64,000 nt of DNA, taken from assembly GCA_026129865.1 (NCBI GenBank), contig JAHCHG010000003.1, positions 248,001 through 312,000 on the forward strand. Direction: 5' to 3'. This document shows positions 16,306 through 25,392 of this stretch, one piece after another. Source of the DNA: Pyrinomonadaceae bacterium (GTDB lineage: Bacteria > Acidobacteriota > Blastocatellia > Pyrinomonadales > Pyrinomonadaceae). The notes beneath the pieces were generated by a model. It worked only from the letters and a program-made list of their open reading frames with translations, was not told the origin of the DNA and searched no databases. The first letter of the stretch is position 1; each line of letters opens with the position of its first letter. The position numbers and the translations under genes are program-made.

Positions 16306-17313
16306 ATGCGAATTTTAAGAGAAAAATTGCGAATTTTATGCGCTGCGCTGGTTTCCGTCGTCTCGTTTTCCGCATGTGTCAGCGCGCAAAAAAGCGCTCC
16401 GGTTTTTGATAACCATGTCCATATAATGTCGCCGCAGATGATAATACTTTTTAAGGACGTCGGCATTCCATTTTCCAAACCGGACGCCGATTATTCGGAT
16501 ATTACCGCTATTCGCAAACGTCTCGGAACGGATCGCTTTAATCTGATCTCAATGGCGTATCTTTTTGGCAATCCTGAATTCGGAAAGGTCGAAGATGTCC
16601 GAAAAGCCGTCGAGGCGGAAAACGATTTTGCTGCCGCCGCAAAATCGACCGATCCGCAAAATATAAAAGCATTCTGCGGAATCGATCCGCTTCGCGATTT
16701 TGCGCTTGAAGAAGCGAAACGGTGTTTTGAAAAATTGAAGATCGATGGATTAAAGCTGCATTTTAACGCGTCGCAGATCTATCTGACCGAACCGGAACAT
16801 CTTGAAAAAGTAAGACCGATTTTTACGTTTGCGGCGGAGAACGGTTTGCCGGTGCTGCTTCATTTTGACAATTCTCATCCGAAATTCGGCGAAACGGATG
16901 TAAATCTGCTCGTCGATGAAATTTTGCTGAAAATTAAACCGGTAAAATTGGTTTTGGCTCATTTCGGAACTTCGGGCGGCTTTAGCGAGAAAACAAAAAA
17001 GGTTTTGTCAGCATTTATCAAGCGGTTCAAAGAAGAACCGAAACTCGCGCAGCATCGTGTGCTCTTCGACATTTCTGCGGTCGCGCTCGATAAAGACAGC
17101 GACGGCGTCTTGAAACTTTCCGACGAACAGTTTTTAGAGGTAAAGGAATACGCCGGAAAACTCGGCTTTGACAAGATCGTGTTTGGAACGGATTATCCGC
17201 TTTATTCGTCGGCTCAGTATCTAAAGATCTTAAAAGACCGGGTCAAATTTTCCGACCGTGAGATCGCAGAAATATTGTCGGAAAAAGGGGACGTCACAAA
17301 TGAAAAAAAATAA
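16306..17313 (+). CDS. Exported amidohydrolase (amidohydrolase_2 family)
   Basis: About 335 aa. After an N-terminal export signal (ILCAALVSVVSFSAC, possibly a lipobox at the Cys) the TIM-barrel opens with DNHVHI, the H-x-H metal motif. Later strands supply LLHFDNSHP, LAHFGTSGGF and the C-terminal FGTDYPLYSS, whose Asp is the usual catalytic base. This is the pattern of metal-dependent amidohydrolases and decarboxylases of the amidohydrolase_2 group. Substrate unknown. MIILCNM at 16288 is an alternative start. The last 14 bp overlap the next gene. Confidence 0.8.
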   Translation: MRILREKLRILCAALVSVVSFSACVSAQKSAPVFDNHVHIMSPQMIILFKDVGIPFSKPDADYSDITAIRKRLGTDRFNLISMAYLFGNPEFGKVEDVRKAVEAENDFAAAAKSTDPQNIKAFCGIDPLRDFALEEAKRCFEKLKIDGLKLHFNASQIYLTEPEHLEKVRPIFTFAAENGLPVLLHFDNSHPKFGETDVNLLVDEILLKIKPVKLVLAHFGTSGGFSEKTKKVLSAFIKRFKEEPKLAQHRVLFDISAVALDKDSDGVLKLSDEQFLEVKEYAGKLGFDKIVFGTDYPLYSSAQYLKILKDRVKFSDREIAEILSEKGDVTNEKK

Positions 17314-17890
17314 AACTCCCGACGAATTTTTTGCCGCAGAAGAACTTTGGAAACGGGAACTGACCGCGCTGCGCGAAATAATCGGTGAAACAGAGTTAGA
17401 AGAAACGATAAAATGGGGCACGCCGGTTTATACGATAAACGGTAAAAATGTCGTCGGTATCGGATCGTTCAAATCCTATTTCGGGCTTTGGTTTTATCAG
17501 GGAGTTTTTCTAGAAGATGGCGAAGGAAAGCTGATCAACGCGCAGGAAGATAAAACCGTTGCGATGCGTCAATGGCGTTTCAATTCTATTGAAGAGATCG
17601 ATAGATCATTGATCCTGAAATATTTAAGCGAAGCGATCGAAAACCAGAAGCAAGGTAAAGAAGTTAAACCCAATCTTACGAAACCGCTCGAAATTCCCGA
17701 AGAGCTCGCCGAAAAATTTTCTGAAGACGCCGAGCTCAAAGAAGCGTTTTCTAGGTTCACACTTTCAAAGCAAAGAGAATTTACCGAATATATTGCGGAG
17801 GCAAAGCGCGCTGAAACACGCGGGCGTCGATTGGAAAAAATCGTCTCGTTAATCAGGCAGAATATCGGATTAAACGATAAATATCGTTAA
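17300..17890 (+). CDS. DUF1801/YdeI-like protein
   Basis: 196 aa from MKKNKTPDEFFA. Residues about 10-120 form a DUF1801-type domain (ETIKWGTPVYTINGKNVVGI, FKSYFGLWFYQGVFL), and the C-terminal part (LEIPEELAEKF, FSRFTLSKQREFTEYIAEAK, ETRGRRLEKIV) matches the YdeI/OmpD-associated C-terminus. Cytoplasmic; the role of the family is unclear. ATG 17300 overlaps the amidohydrolase stop, implying translational coupling. Confidence 0.75.
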   Translation: MKKNKTPDEFFAAEELWKRELTALREIIGETELEETIKWGTPVYTINGKNVVGIGSFKSYFGLWFYQGVFLEDGEGKLINAQEDKTVAMRQWRFNSIEEIDRSLILKYLSEAIENQKQGKEVKPNLTKPLEIPEELAEKFSEDAELKEAFSRFTLSKQREFTEYIAEAKRAETRGRRLEKIVSLIRQNIGLNDKYR

Positions 17891-17910
17891 TCTTTTTGAG
17901 GTAAAACGTT

Positions 17911-19026
17911 ATGCCGTCATATAACGACCTTAGACCGGCTGAAGATCTGGGGAAGCAGGAACATTCGCTTGTTTTTCCGAGTTTTCCGAAAAAGGAAAAG
18001 CTGCGGACCATCGACAACCTGCTGGTGCTGCGAAAAGAGATCGCAAAGAATATACAGGTTCGCAAAACCGATAAAAATCTCATATTGAGCAGCTGGAACA
18101 TCAAGGAATTCGGACATTTAAAGAATCGTCTTCCCGAATCTTATTTTTACATTGCCGAAATTCTTTCAAATTTCGACTTGGTTGCCGTTCAGGAGATCAA
18201 AACCGGGTTGAAAGATCTGCAGATCATCATGAAACTGCTCGGCAGCGATTGGCGATTCCTAATTACCGATATAACCGACGGGACCGACGGCAATGCCGAG
18301 CGATTTGCTTATCTTTACGATACGCGCCGCGTAAATTTTACCGGATTGGCGGGCGAGATAACGCTCTGGAAAGACCTTTTCGACGAAGGCGAAGAGATCC
18401 GCCAACTCAAACGGACGCCGTATGTTACGGGTTTTCGCGCCGGCTGGAAATCGTTTGCGCTGCTAAACGTTCATCTGCAGCCCAACGATGACAAACCGAG
18501 CCGCGAACTGCGCAAAAGGGAAGTCGAGCTTTTGCTAAAAGCGCTCGCCGAAAAGAAAAAAAGAAATTCGCTTTGGACGGAAAACATTATTATTTTAGGC
18601 GATTTCAATTTGTACAAAAAGGATGTTGAGACCGTTAAAGTCTTTGAACAAAACGATTTTTTCGAATCCGATCTTCTCAAAGGCTTAAATACGAACACAG
18701 CCGCGGCGAAGGAAACTTTTGACCGCATGTTTTTTAAGAAAAATGAGTTTTTCGGCGCTCCGTCGGCGGCGACCGGTGAAATGGGCGGCGTTGTTGAGAT
18801 ATTCGACATGATCTATAAGCTCGACGGCTACGGCAAATATCGCGACGAAATGAAAAAGCACAAGGAAAAACCGGAAACGCTGGTCGATGATGCGGCATTT
18901 GAGCGCTATTTTAAAAACAACTGGCGAAAAACGCAGATGTCCGATCATAAACCTGTCTGGATCGAACTAAATATTGATTCGTCCGACGATTTTCTTCTCG
19001 AAAAACGAATCGAACTCGAATCGTAA
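17911..19026 (+). CDS. Endonuclease/exonuclease/phosphatase-family protein
   Basis: 371 aa. The EEP fold is marked by SSWNIKEFG near the N-terminus, AVQEIK with the metal-binding Glu, the ILGDFNLYK strand with Asp-x-Asn, and the C-terminal SDHKPVW with the catalytic Asp-His. Substrate could be DNA, RNA or a phosphoester; it cannot be decided from sequence. No signal peptide. It follows the YdeI-like gene by 20 bp and may share its transcript. Confidence 0.85.
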   Translation: MPSYNDLRPAEDLGKQEHSLVFPSFPKKEKLRTIDNLLVLRKEIAKNIQVRKTDKNLILSSWNIKEFGHLKNRLPESYFYIAEILSNFDLVAVQEIKTGLKDLQIIMKLLGSDWRFLITDITDGTDGNAERFAYLYDTRRVNFTGLAGEITLWKDLFDEGEEIRQLKRTPYVTGFRAGWKSFALLNVHLQPNDDKPSRELRKREVELLLKALAEKKKRNSLWTENIIILGDFNLYKKDVETVKVFEQNDFFESDLLKGLNTNTAAAKETFDRMFFKKNEFFGAPSAATGEMGGVVEIFDMIYKLDGYGKYRDEMKKHKEKPETLVDDAAFERYFKNNWRKTQMSDHKPVWIELNIDSSDDFLLEKRIELES

Positions 19027-19135
19027 ACCGTTCGGGCGCGGCTTCTTTTCAAACAGATCTTCGGTTTGCCTGAGGTATCGCGCCGTTGTAATCTTTCGGT
19101 TGGCAAATTTCTTGCATCTTTTCTAAAGAATCAGA

Positions 19136-20233
19136 ATGAAAATTGGATTCGAGGTAACCGGAAGCTTAACCGAAACGCCAACCGGTATCGCGTCATACAT
19201 CGTTAATCTTTTCAGTGAATTAGAGCGGCTCGACGGCGAAAATTCAGTACAGCCGTTTGCCTGGTACTCGCAGTTTAAGAATCGCCGATTTTTTCTGGAA
19301 CGCTTTCCCGGGCGCGAGATCGATTGGCATTATCGTTTTTCGAAAGCACGGCATTTGTTGAAAGGATTCGATATTGCGCACTCGACAGATGCAAAATTTC
19401 TCGATCTTCCAGGATCGAAACGTATCGCAACGGTGCACGATCTGGCGATCTTTCGCGAAGAAGTTTCGCAGCTTCCCGACTATACATCCGAAAAGTTTAA
19501 GCAAAAAGTATTTGGAAATCTTTCAACCATCGCGCGAAAAGCCGATCGGATAATCACCGACAGCGATCAGACAAAGCTGGATTTTATGGAAATGTTTCCG
19601 CGGTTCGACGCCTCAAGAATAGATACGGTTTATCTGGCACCGACGCTTGGGGAAGAAGATCTGCAGGGCGATGAAGACGAGATAATGACGCGGTTCGGCA
19701 TCGAAAAGAAAAAGTATTTTCTGTTTATCGGAGCGGTCAGCGTGCGTAAAAATCTCCTCAATATGATCGAAGCGTTTAGGGAATCGGGTTTATCGTCCGA
19801 TCTGAAGTTTCTGCTGGTCGGATTTCGAAGCATGGGCGGAGATCGGATCTTGCAGAAAATAAAGGAATCGGGACTTTCAGAGCGCGTAATTTTAACCGAA
19901 TACATTGACGAAGCGCTGATTCCTGCGCTTTACCGAAATTCTGCCGGTCTCGCTTTTGCGACATATTACGAAGGATTTGGAATTCCGATAATCGAGGCGA
20001 TGAAATTTCATGTGCCGGTAATGTTCGGAAATATCGGATCGGCGCCTGAGGTCGGAAGGGAATTTGGCGTAAAGGTCGATCCTTTTTCGGTCAGCGAGAT
20101 CTCAAACGGATTCAGAAAGTTGACGGAAGCGACCGATGATCAATTGGCGGCTGCGTTCGAGCACGCTTCGGGTTTTACATGGAAAAAAACTGCGCTCGAA
20201 ACTTTAGAAGTTTATAAAAAAGCCTTGAGCTAG
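19136..20233 (+). CDS. Glycosyltransferase, GT4-like
   Basis: 365 aa GT-B enzyme. The N-terminal domain starts MKIGFEVTGSLTETPTGIAS with a GIAxY donor/acceptor loop; the C-terminal domain has KKYFLFIGAVSVRKNLLNMI, and the E-x7-E nucleotide-sugar signature is EGFGIPIIEA, followed by GSAPEVG. It likely transfers a hexose (mannose or a similar sugar) to a surface glycan. Stop overlaps the stop of the convergent gmd by 4 bp. Confidence 0.88.
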   Translation: MKIGFEVTGSLTETPTGIASYIVNLFSELERLDGENSVQPFAWYSQFKNRRFFLERFPGREIDWHYRFSKARHLLKGFDIAHSTDAKFLDLPGSKRIATVHDLAIFREEVSQLPDYTSEKFKQKVFGNLSTIARKADRIITDSDQTKLDFMEMFPRFDASRIDTVYLAPTLGEEDLQGDEDEIMTRFGIEKKKYFLFIGAVSVRKNLLNMIEAFRESGLSSDLKFLLVGFRSMGGDRILQKIKESGLSERVILTEYIDEALIPALYRNSAGLAFATYYEGFGIPIIEAMKFHVPVMFGNIGSAPEVGREFGVKVDPFSVSEISNGFRKLTEATDDQLAAAFEHASGFTWKKTALETLEVYKKALS

Positions 20234-21243
20234 TATCTCGCTTCGGTCAGCTCATCCGGAAGTCTGTTTTTATTGCTCAGCATTTCAAGATCGGATCTGA
20301 CCATCTCTTTGACCATCTCTTCAAAAGAATATTCCGGTTCCCAGCCGAGCTTTTTCCTCGCTTTTGAAGAATCGCCGATCAGCAGATCGACCTCGGCAGG
20401 GCGGTAAAACCGCTTGTCGATCTTAACGTGTTCGCGGTAGTCAATTTCGAGCTCTCCGAATGCCAATTCGCAAAACTCACGAACCGAATGAGTTTCGCCC
20501 ATCGCGATGACAAAATCGTCCGGTTCATCTTCCTGAACCATCAAATGCATCGCCCGAACGTAATCTTTCGCGTGTCCCCAATCTCGTTTTGCATCAAGAT
20601 TTCCCAGGCGCACTTCCGTTCCGAGCCCGAGTTTGATGCGAGCCGCGCCGAGCGTTATTTTTCGCGTTACAAATTCAAAACCGCGGCGCGGGCTTTCATG
20701 ATTAAACAGAATTCCCGTAACACAAAACATGTTATAAGCTTCGCGGTAATTTCGCGTCAGATCGAAACCGGCGACCTTGCTTATGCCGTACGGCGAACGC
20801 GGATGGAAACGCGTCGTTTCGGTTTGCGGGATCTCTTCGGCTTTTCCGAACATTTCGCTTGAACCCGCAAAATAAAAACGGCACTGCGGCTGAAGTTCGC
20901 GCAGCGCGGCGAGCATGTAATGCGTACCGTTGATGTTCGTGTTCATCGTCGAAAAGCCGTCGGCAAAGCTTTCGCCGACAAAGCTTTGCGCCGCGAGATG
21001 ATAGCATTCGTCAAATTTGTTGTTGCTGACTACCTGAAAAATGCTCGGATAACTTTCAAGACTTGCCGGATGAAGTTGGATCTTGTCGATTATGTTGACG
21101 AGCCGCGTAAAACGGCTTTCCGGCGCTTCGAGGGCGACACGGCGAACTATTCCGTGAACCTCGTAGCCTTTTTCGAGCAGAAATTCCGCAAGATAACTTC
21201 CGTCTTGTCCCGTAATTCCAGTAATTAGAGCCTTTTTTGACAT
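20230..21243 (-). CDS. gmd: GDP-mannose 4,6-dehydratase
   Basis: 337 aa short-chain dehydrogenase/reductase that converts GDP-mannose to GDP-4-keto-6-deoxymannose, the precursor of fucose, rhamnose or perosamine. Starts MSKKALITGITGQDGSYLAE with the GxxGxxG NADP loop. The active site shows AGSSEMFG (catalytic Ser/Glu region) and SPYGISKVAG (Tyr-x3-Lys). The typical NHESPRRGFEFVTRKI segment is present. The start at 21243 was chosen for this N-terminus. No epimerase-reductase gene adjoins, so the final sugar is unknown. Confidence 0.93.
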   Translation of the reverse strand: MSKKALITGITGQDGSYLAEFLLEKGYEVHGIVRRVALEAPESRFTRLVNIIDKIQLHPASLESYPSIFQVVSNNKFDECYHLAAQSFVGESFADGFSTMNTNINGTHYMLAALRELQPQCRFYFAGSSEMFGKAEEIPQTETTRFHPRSPYGISKVAGFDLTRNYREAYNMFCVTGILFNHESPRRGFEFVTRKITLGAARIKLGLGTEVRLGNLDAKRDWGHAKDYVRAMHLMVQEDEPDDFVIAMGETHSVREFCELAFGELEIDYREHVKIDKRFYRPAEVDLLIGDSSKARKKLGWEPEYSFEEMVKEMVRSDLEMLSNKNRLPDELTEARY

Positions 21244-21268
21244 AAAGATCAGAAAATCGGTTGCGCGA

Positions 21269-22144
21269 TCAATGCAGTTTTCCCAAAAAAACTGCGCCGC
21301 CGAAGGTTGCGAACAGGATAACGCTGACCATTGCATTTGTCGTAAAAAAAGCGGCGTTCATTTTAGAAAGGTCGTTCGGTTTTACTAATGTATGCTGGTA
21401 GATCAGCAGAATGCCGGTCGCGGCGACTCCGACGGCAGCGATCAAGCCAAGATCGGTCAATAAGTAGAATAAAACCAGAACGACGAACGCCTGAAAATGG
21501 AATATTCGTGCTATCCAAAGCGAATTTTTTATCCCGAACCGTGCCGGAATCGAACGAAGACCTTTTTCACGATCGAAATCAAAATCCTGACATGCGTATA
21601 AAACGTCGAAGCCTGCGGTCCACATCATAACCAGCAGCGAAAGCAGCAGCGGAATTCCCGAATCTATCGTTCCCCGCACCGCGATCCACGCAGCGGTCGG
21701 CGAAATCGCCAGCGACCAGCCGAGAATCAAATGCGCAAATGCCGTAAATCTTTTCGCGTATGAATAACCGAGAACGCTGAGCAATGCGACCGGCGAAAGT
21801 GCGAAAGTCAGCCAATTGAGCATGAACGCCGCGAGTTCGAATAAAACGATCGACGCGATAAGGAAAAGCCAGGCGAAATTTACGGAAAGCTTTCCTGCGG
21901 GAAGTTCGCGGTTTGCTGTGCGCGGATTTTCCGCATCGATCTTGCGATCGGCGATCCGGTTAAACGTCATCGCGGCAGACCGCGCTCCGACCATCGCCAT
22001 CGCTATCCACATTATCTGCCAAAGCGTGGGCAAGCCTTCCGCCGCCAGGACGGCACCAAGAAACGCGAACGGAAGCGCGAACAGTGTATGCTCGAACTTT
22101 ATCATTTCGAGCGTAGTAGCCAGTTTTTTTCCAAAGTTATCCAT
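21269..22144 (-). CDS. UbiA-type polyprenyltransferase, probably MqnP of menaquinone synthesis
   Basis: 291 aa integral membrane protein with about eight hydrophobic segments. The first aspartate-rich motif is [20 protein letters not shown] and the second [18 protein letters not shown], both needed for Mg-prenyl diphosphate binding. Because mqnE is in the window, prenylation of the 1,4-dihydroxy-6-naphthoate-derived ring (MqnP) is likelier than 4-hydroxybenzoate prenylation, but the sequence alone does not separate them. It lies 25 bp upstream of gmd on the same strand. Confidence 0.85.
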   Translation of the reverse strand: MDNFGKKLATTLEMIKFEHTLFALPFAFLGAVLAAEGLPTLWQIMWIAMAMVGARSAAMTFNRIADRKIDAENPRTANRELPAGKLSVNFAWLFLIASIVLFELAAFMLNWLTFALSPVALLSVLGYSYAKRFTAFAHLILGWSLAISPTAAWIAVRGTIDSGIPLLLSLLVMMWTAGFDVLYACQDFDFDREKGLRSIPARFGIKNSLWIARIFHFQAFVVLVLFYLLTDLGLIAAVGVAATGILLIYQHTLVKPNDLSKMNAAFFTTNAMVSVILFATFGGAVFLGKLH

Positions 22145-22158
22145 TAAAAAAGCGGATT

Positions 22159-23391
22159 TTAGCGTTTTCCTTCCCGTGCCGAGATCAGCCGGTGCGCCTG
22201 ACGGCGTACTGCGTCGGAAACGTTTCTGTTCTTGTTAAGTGCCTTCAGATCGCGGAGCTGAAGACGCGTCAAGATCGACATCACGTTCGATATCGGAGTT
22301 CGCGGGTTTTGCGCCAGTTTATGCATGATCGAATAATTTCGCGCCCAATTTCGGTTTGAAGCGATCTGTCTTAAAACATCGTCCGGCACAGTTCGCATCG
22401 ATGCGATCTTTTCAACTTCCTGATCCGTAATTCGCGCGTTACTGATAACTGCCTGCGAAACCACGCGGTTCGGGTCGCGGATCAGGATATTTCGCGCTTC
22501 GCGGTCGCCCTTTGACGCCAGCCGGACGCGGTCCTTCATCGACATCAGCAAAATGCGCTTGACCATCGAGATCCGTTCGCCCGAAATTTCGTCATCTTCA
22601 GCCGTCAGATCACCGAGGATCTTGTTAACTATTGCTTCGCGCTGCTCTTCGGTTTCTTCATAAAGCTCTTCGATGTATTCGAGCGAAAGCCACGAATCGT
22701 CGACCTCGGCGTCCGGCGTTTCGATATGTTCCGCGATCAGCATCGCGTCTTCGAATGTTAAATGTTTACCGTCCGATTCATCGCGAAGATCATCGGCAAA
22801 CTCCGCGGTTTCGATAAACTCCGCCGCTGCAGACTTGCCCTGCGCCCGCAATTCGTCGGCGATCTGCTGTGCACCGCGTTCTTTTTCAAAAAATTCGCTT
22901 TTGATTTCGGATGCCCGCCGAAGTGCTTCGGGAGTTCGCGCCGGATTGGCGATTATCGCCTCAATAATATCGGGCGAACTGATCAAAAGCTGCTGATTAT
23001 GCGAAAGGAGTTCGAGCAAACTGCCGTTTTGCGACGAACGCGCAAATTTGACGATCGACTTAGCCGGCGTATTTGAATTGATAAGAACGGTTTCCTGAAG
23101 ATCAGCCGGAAAGCCTTGAGTTTCAATAAAATATGATAAAACCGTCGGTGCCGCGTCTTCCGATGCGATCATTACCTTTATTTGATCGGATTCCTGTGAA
23201 GAAAGGGTTTCCTGCGCCGTCCGTGCCAGTTCGGCATCGCTGTCCGAAACCAAGCCAACTAAAATTTCCAAAAGATCGCCCTGCCCGATAGGCAGCATTC
23301 CGCGGGCAGCCGCCATTCTTGCAGGCTGCGGCGCAGTGCCGGAAATGACCGCGGCGACGACCGGATTTGTAGAATAAATTTTCTGGCTCAT
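22159..23391 (-). CDS. HEAT/ARM-like repeat protein of unknown function
   Basis: 410 aa, no signal peptide and no membrane segment. It is built of helical repeats with recurring patterns ([20 protein letters not shown] near the start; [20 protein letters not shown] and [15 protein letters not shown] in the C-terminal half) that resemble HEAT/ARM-like solenoids. A highly acidic stretch ([13 protein letters not shown]) separates the two halves. Such proteins usually act as binding scaffolds. It precedes the prenyltransferase gene by 14 bp in the same direction. No specific function can be assigned. Confidence 0.7.
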   Translation of the reverse strand: MSQKIYSTNPVVAAVISGTAPQPARMAAARGMLPIGQGDLLEILVGLVSDSDAELARTAQETLSSQESDQIKVMIASEDAAPTVLSYFIETQGFPADLQETVLINSNTPAKSIVKFARSSQNGSLLELLSHNQQLLISSPDIIEAIIANPARTPEALRRASEIKSEFFEKERGAQQIADELRAQGKSAAAEFIETAEFADDLRDESDGKHLTFEDAMLIAEHIETPDAEVDDSWLSLEYIEELYEETEEQREAIVNKILGDLTAEDDEISGERISMVKRILLMSMKDRVRLASKGDREARNILIRDPNRVVSQAVISNARITDQEVEKIASMRTVPDDVLRQIASNRNWARNYSIMHKLAQNPRTPISNVMSILTRLQLRDLKALNKNRNVSDAVRRQAHRLISAREGKR

Positions 23392-23597
23392 ATTAGGAGG
23401 TCGAACTTTGCGAAACTTTTGAAAAACTCAGGGCATTATATCTTTTTTGATTTTTGATTGAAATCGAGGAAACATTAAATCGCTTACTTTCTTGACTAAC
23501 AAAAAAGCTTAACTTAGTCTAAATTTCGTGAATATTTTCTCAAACCTATAAACCGGTGAAAGCTCAAGTTACAGCACCGGAATTGAAATAATAAATT

Positions 23598-24935
23598 ATG
23601 ATAAAGAACGACTTAAAATCTCTAATTACGGATAAAAATGCGTGTGTTGGTGTGATCGGGCTCGGATATGTCGGACTGCCGCTGATCGTCGAATTTTCGC
23701 TTGAGGGTTTTCCGACCATCGGTTTCGAAGTAGATGGAACCAAGGTCGAGAGCATAAACAAAGGAAGATCTCATATTGTTGACGTGCCGTCGTCAGACGT
23801 AGAAAAATGTATTGCCGGAGGAAAATTTGAAGCAACGAGCGATTTTTCAAAGCTTTCAAAATGCGATGTCGTTATCATCTGCGTTCCGACGCCGCTCCGG
23901 AAAACAAAGGATCCGGATATGTCGTTCATTCTTGCATCCGGCGGCGAGATCAAAAAATACATGCGTAAAGGTCAGCTGGTGATACTGGAATCGACGACTT
24001 ATCCCGGCACGACGGATGAAATTTTGCAGCCGATGTTTGAAAAAGCGGGATTTAAGCTCGACGTAGATTTTCTGCTCGCATTTTCGCCGGAACGCGTCGA
24101 TCCGGGCAATCCGGAGTTTCAAACGCACAACATTCCAAAGGTCGTCGGCGGTGTTTCGAAAGATTCCGGCGAAGTTGCTTCCGAACTATACTCAACGATC
24201 GTTGACGAGGTTCATCTTGTTTCTTCCGCCCGTGTTGCCGAGGCATGCAAGCTCTGGGAAAACACCTTTCGTGCGATCAACATAGGCATGGCGAACGAAA
24301 TGGCGAAGGTCTGCAGCGCGCTTGGCATCGACAGCTGGGAAGTTGTCCGCGCGGCGGCGACGAAGCCGTTCGGCTTCATGGCGTTTTATCCCGGACCGGG
24401 AATCGGCGGGCACTGCATTCCGCTCGATCCGCATTATTTAAGCTGGAAAGCGCGCCAGCATGGTTTCGATTCGCAATTTATTACGCTTGCCGAACAGATA
24501 AATTCGGGAATGCCGAAATATGTCGCAGCGCTTGTCCGCGATGCTTTGAACGAAAATGAAAAATCGGTTAAAGGTTCTAAGATCTTGATCTTAGGCGTCG
24601 CTTACAAAAAAGATATTGACGATATGCGCGAATCCCCTGCGCTTTCTGTCATCGATCTTCTGCGTTCGCGCGGTGCTGAGGTCGTTTATCACGATGATTT
24701 TGTCGAAGAGGTAACTTTCGATCACGCATATACCATCGGCGACGGTGAACCGCTTTATAATCAGGAATTAACGGACGAACTCCTAAGTTCCGCCGATTGC
24801 GTCGTCATCTGCACCGAGCATTCCGGCGTAGATTACAGTCGCGTCTGCGAACTTTCGAGCGTCATCGTGGATACGCGGAATGCGCTAAACGAAGACATCC
24901 GAAACGGAAGCAAGGCGAAGATCGTTAGATTGTAG
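23598..24935 (+). CDS. Nucleotide-sugar dehydrogenase (UDP-HexNAc 6-dehydrogenase type)
   Basis: 445 aa. NAD-binding GVIGLGYVGLPL at about residue 18; the central dimerisation helix has EACKLWENTFRAINIGMANE; the catalytic cysteine is C273 in GPGIGGHCIPLDPHY; the C-terminal domain has ILGVAYKKDIDDMRESPAL. It oxidises C6 of a UDP-sugar twice to the uronic acid. Resemblance is closest to the WbpA/TviB/WecC group (UDP-GlcNAc or UDP-ManNAc). wecB downstream makes UDP-ManNAc, so UDP-ManNAcA formation for a surface polysaccharide is plausible. Confidence 0.88.
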   Translation: MIKNDLKSLITDKNACVGVIGLGYVGLPLIVEFSLEGFPTIGFEVDGTKVESINKGRSHIVDVPSSDVEKCIAGGKFEATSDFSKLSKCDVVIICVPTPLRKTKDPDMSFILASGGEIKKYMRKGQLVILESTTYPGTTDEILQPMFEKAGFKLDVDFLLAFSPERVDPGNPEFQTHNIPKVVGGVSKDSGEVASELYSTIVDEVHLVSSARVAEACKLWENTFRAINIGMANEMAKVCSALGIDSWEVVRAAATKPFGFMAFYPGPGIGGHCIPLDPHYLSWKARQHGFDSQFITLAEQINSGMPKYVAALVRDALNENEKSVKGSKILILGVAYKKDIDDMRESPALSVIDLLRSRGAEVVYHDDFVEEVTFDHAYTIGDGEPLYNQELTDELLSSADCVVICTEHSGVDYSRVCELSSVIVDTRNALNEDIRNGSKAKIVRL

Positions 24936-24939
24936 CGAC

Positions 24940-24971
24940 GATCTTTGACCTTTGGTTTTTGATCTTGGATT
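24940..24971. repeat. Left GATCTTTGA-type repeat flanking the S23 gene
   Basis: Starts GATCTTTGACCTTTGG and ends GATCTTGGAT. Its reverse complement resembles the GATCAAAG repeat cluster on the other side of the S23 gene, so the two form an imperfect inverted pair around it. Confidence 0.6.
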
Positions 24972-25008
24972 GTTTTTTACGGCTTCACAAAATTCAATCC
25001 TCAAAAAT

Positions 25009-25392
25009 ATGAAACGGACGAATTTTGAAAATCTCGAAATTTATAAACTTTCAGAAATTTTAGCTGACGAAGTTTGGAATATTGTTTCCGATTGGAAAAA
25101 CTTGGCTCAGGACACAGTTGGAAAACAAATAATTCGCTCCGCTGACAGCATTGGAGCTAATATCGCGGAAGGCAGCGGACGCGGAACCGCGCAGGATAAT
25201 CGCAGATTTCTTCGAATGGCGCGAGGATCACTATACGAAACGCGACACTGGCTGCGCAGAGCGTACAAAAGGAATCTTATTTCGAGCGAAAGCACCGAAA
25301 AGATTTTGCCGATAATCAACGAACTTGTTCCAAAATTAAATTCCTACTTAAATAAGGTTACCGAAACAATCCGTCAAAGTGGCAAAACTTGA
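25009..25392 (+). CDS. Four-helix-bundle protein, S23/Avd-like
   Basis: 127 aa starting MKRTNFENLEIYKLSEILAD. The family pattern is clear: NLEIYKLS, QIIRSADSIGANIAEGSGRG, RFLRMARGSLYETRHWLRRA. Members were first found as ORFs inside 23S rRNA intervening sequences, and the retroelement accessory protein Avd shares the fold; most free-standing copies have no known function. Here it sits between two polysaccharide genes, bordered by related inverted short repeats, and its 3' end overlaps the only upstream in-frame start for wecB. It may be part of a small mobile unit. Confidence 0.85.
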   Translation: MKRTNFENLEIYKLSEILADEVWNIVSDWKNLAQDTVGKQIIRSADSIGANIAEGSGRGTAQDNRRFLRMARGSLYETRHWLRRAYKRNLISSESTEKILPIINELVPKLNSYLNKVTETIRQSGKT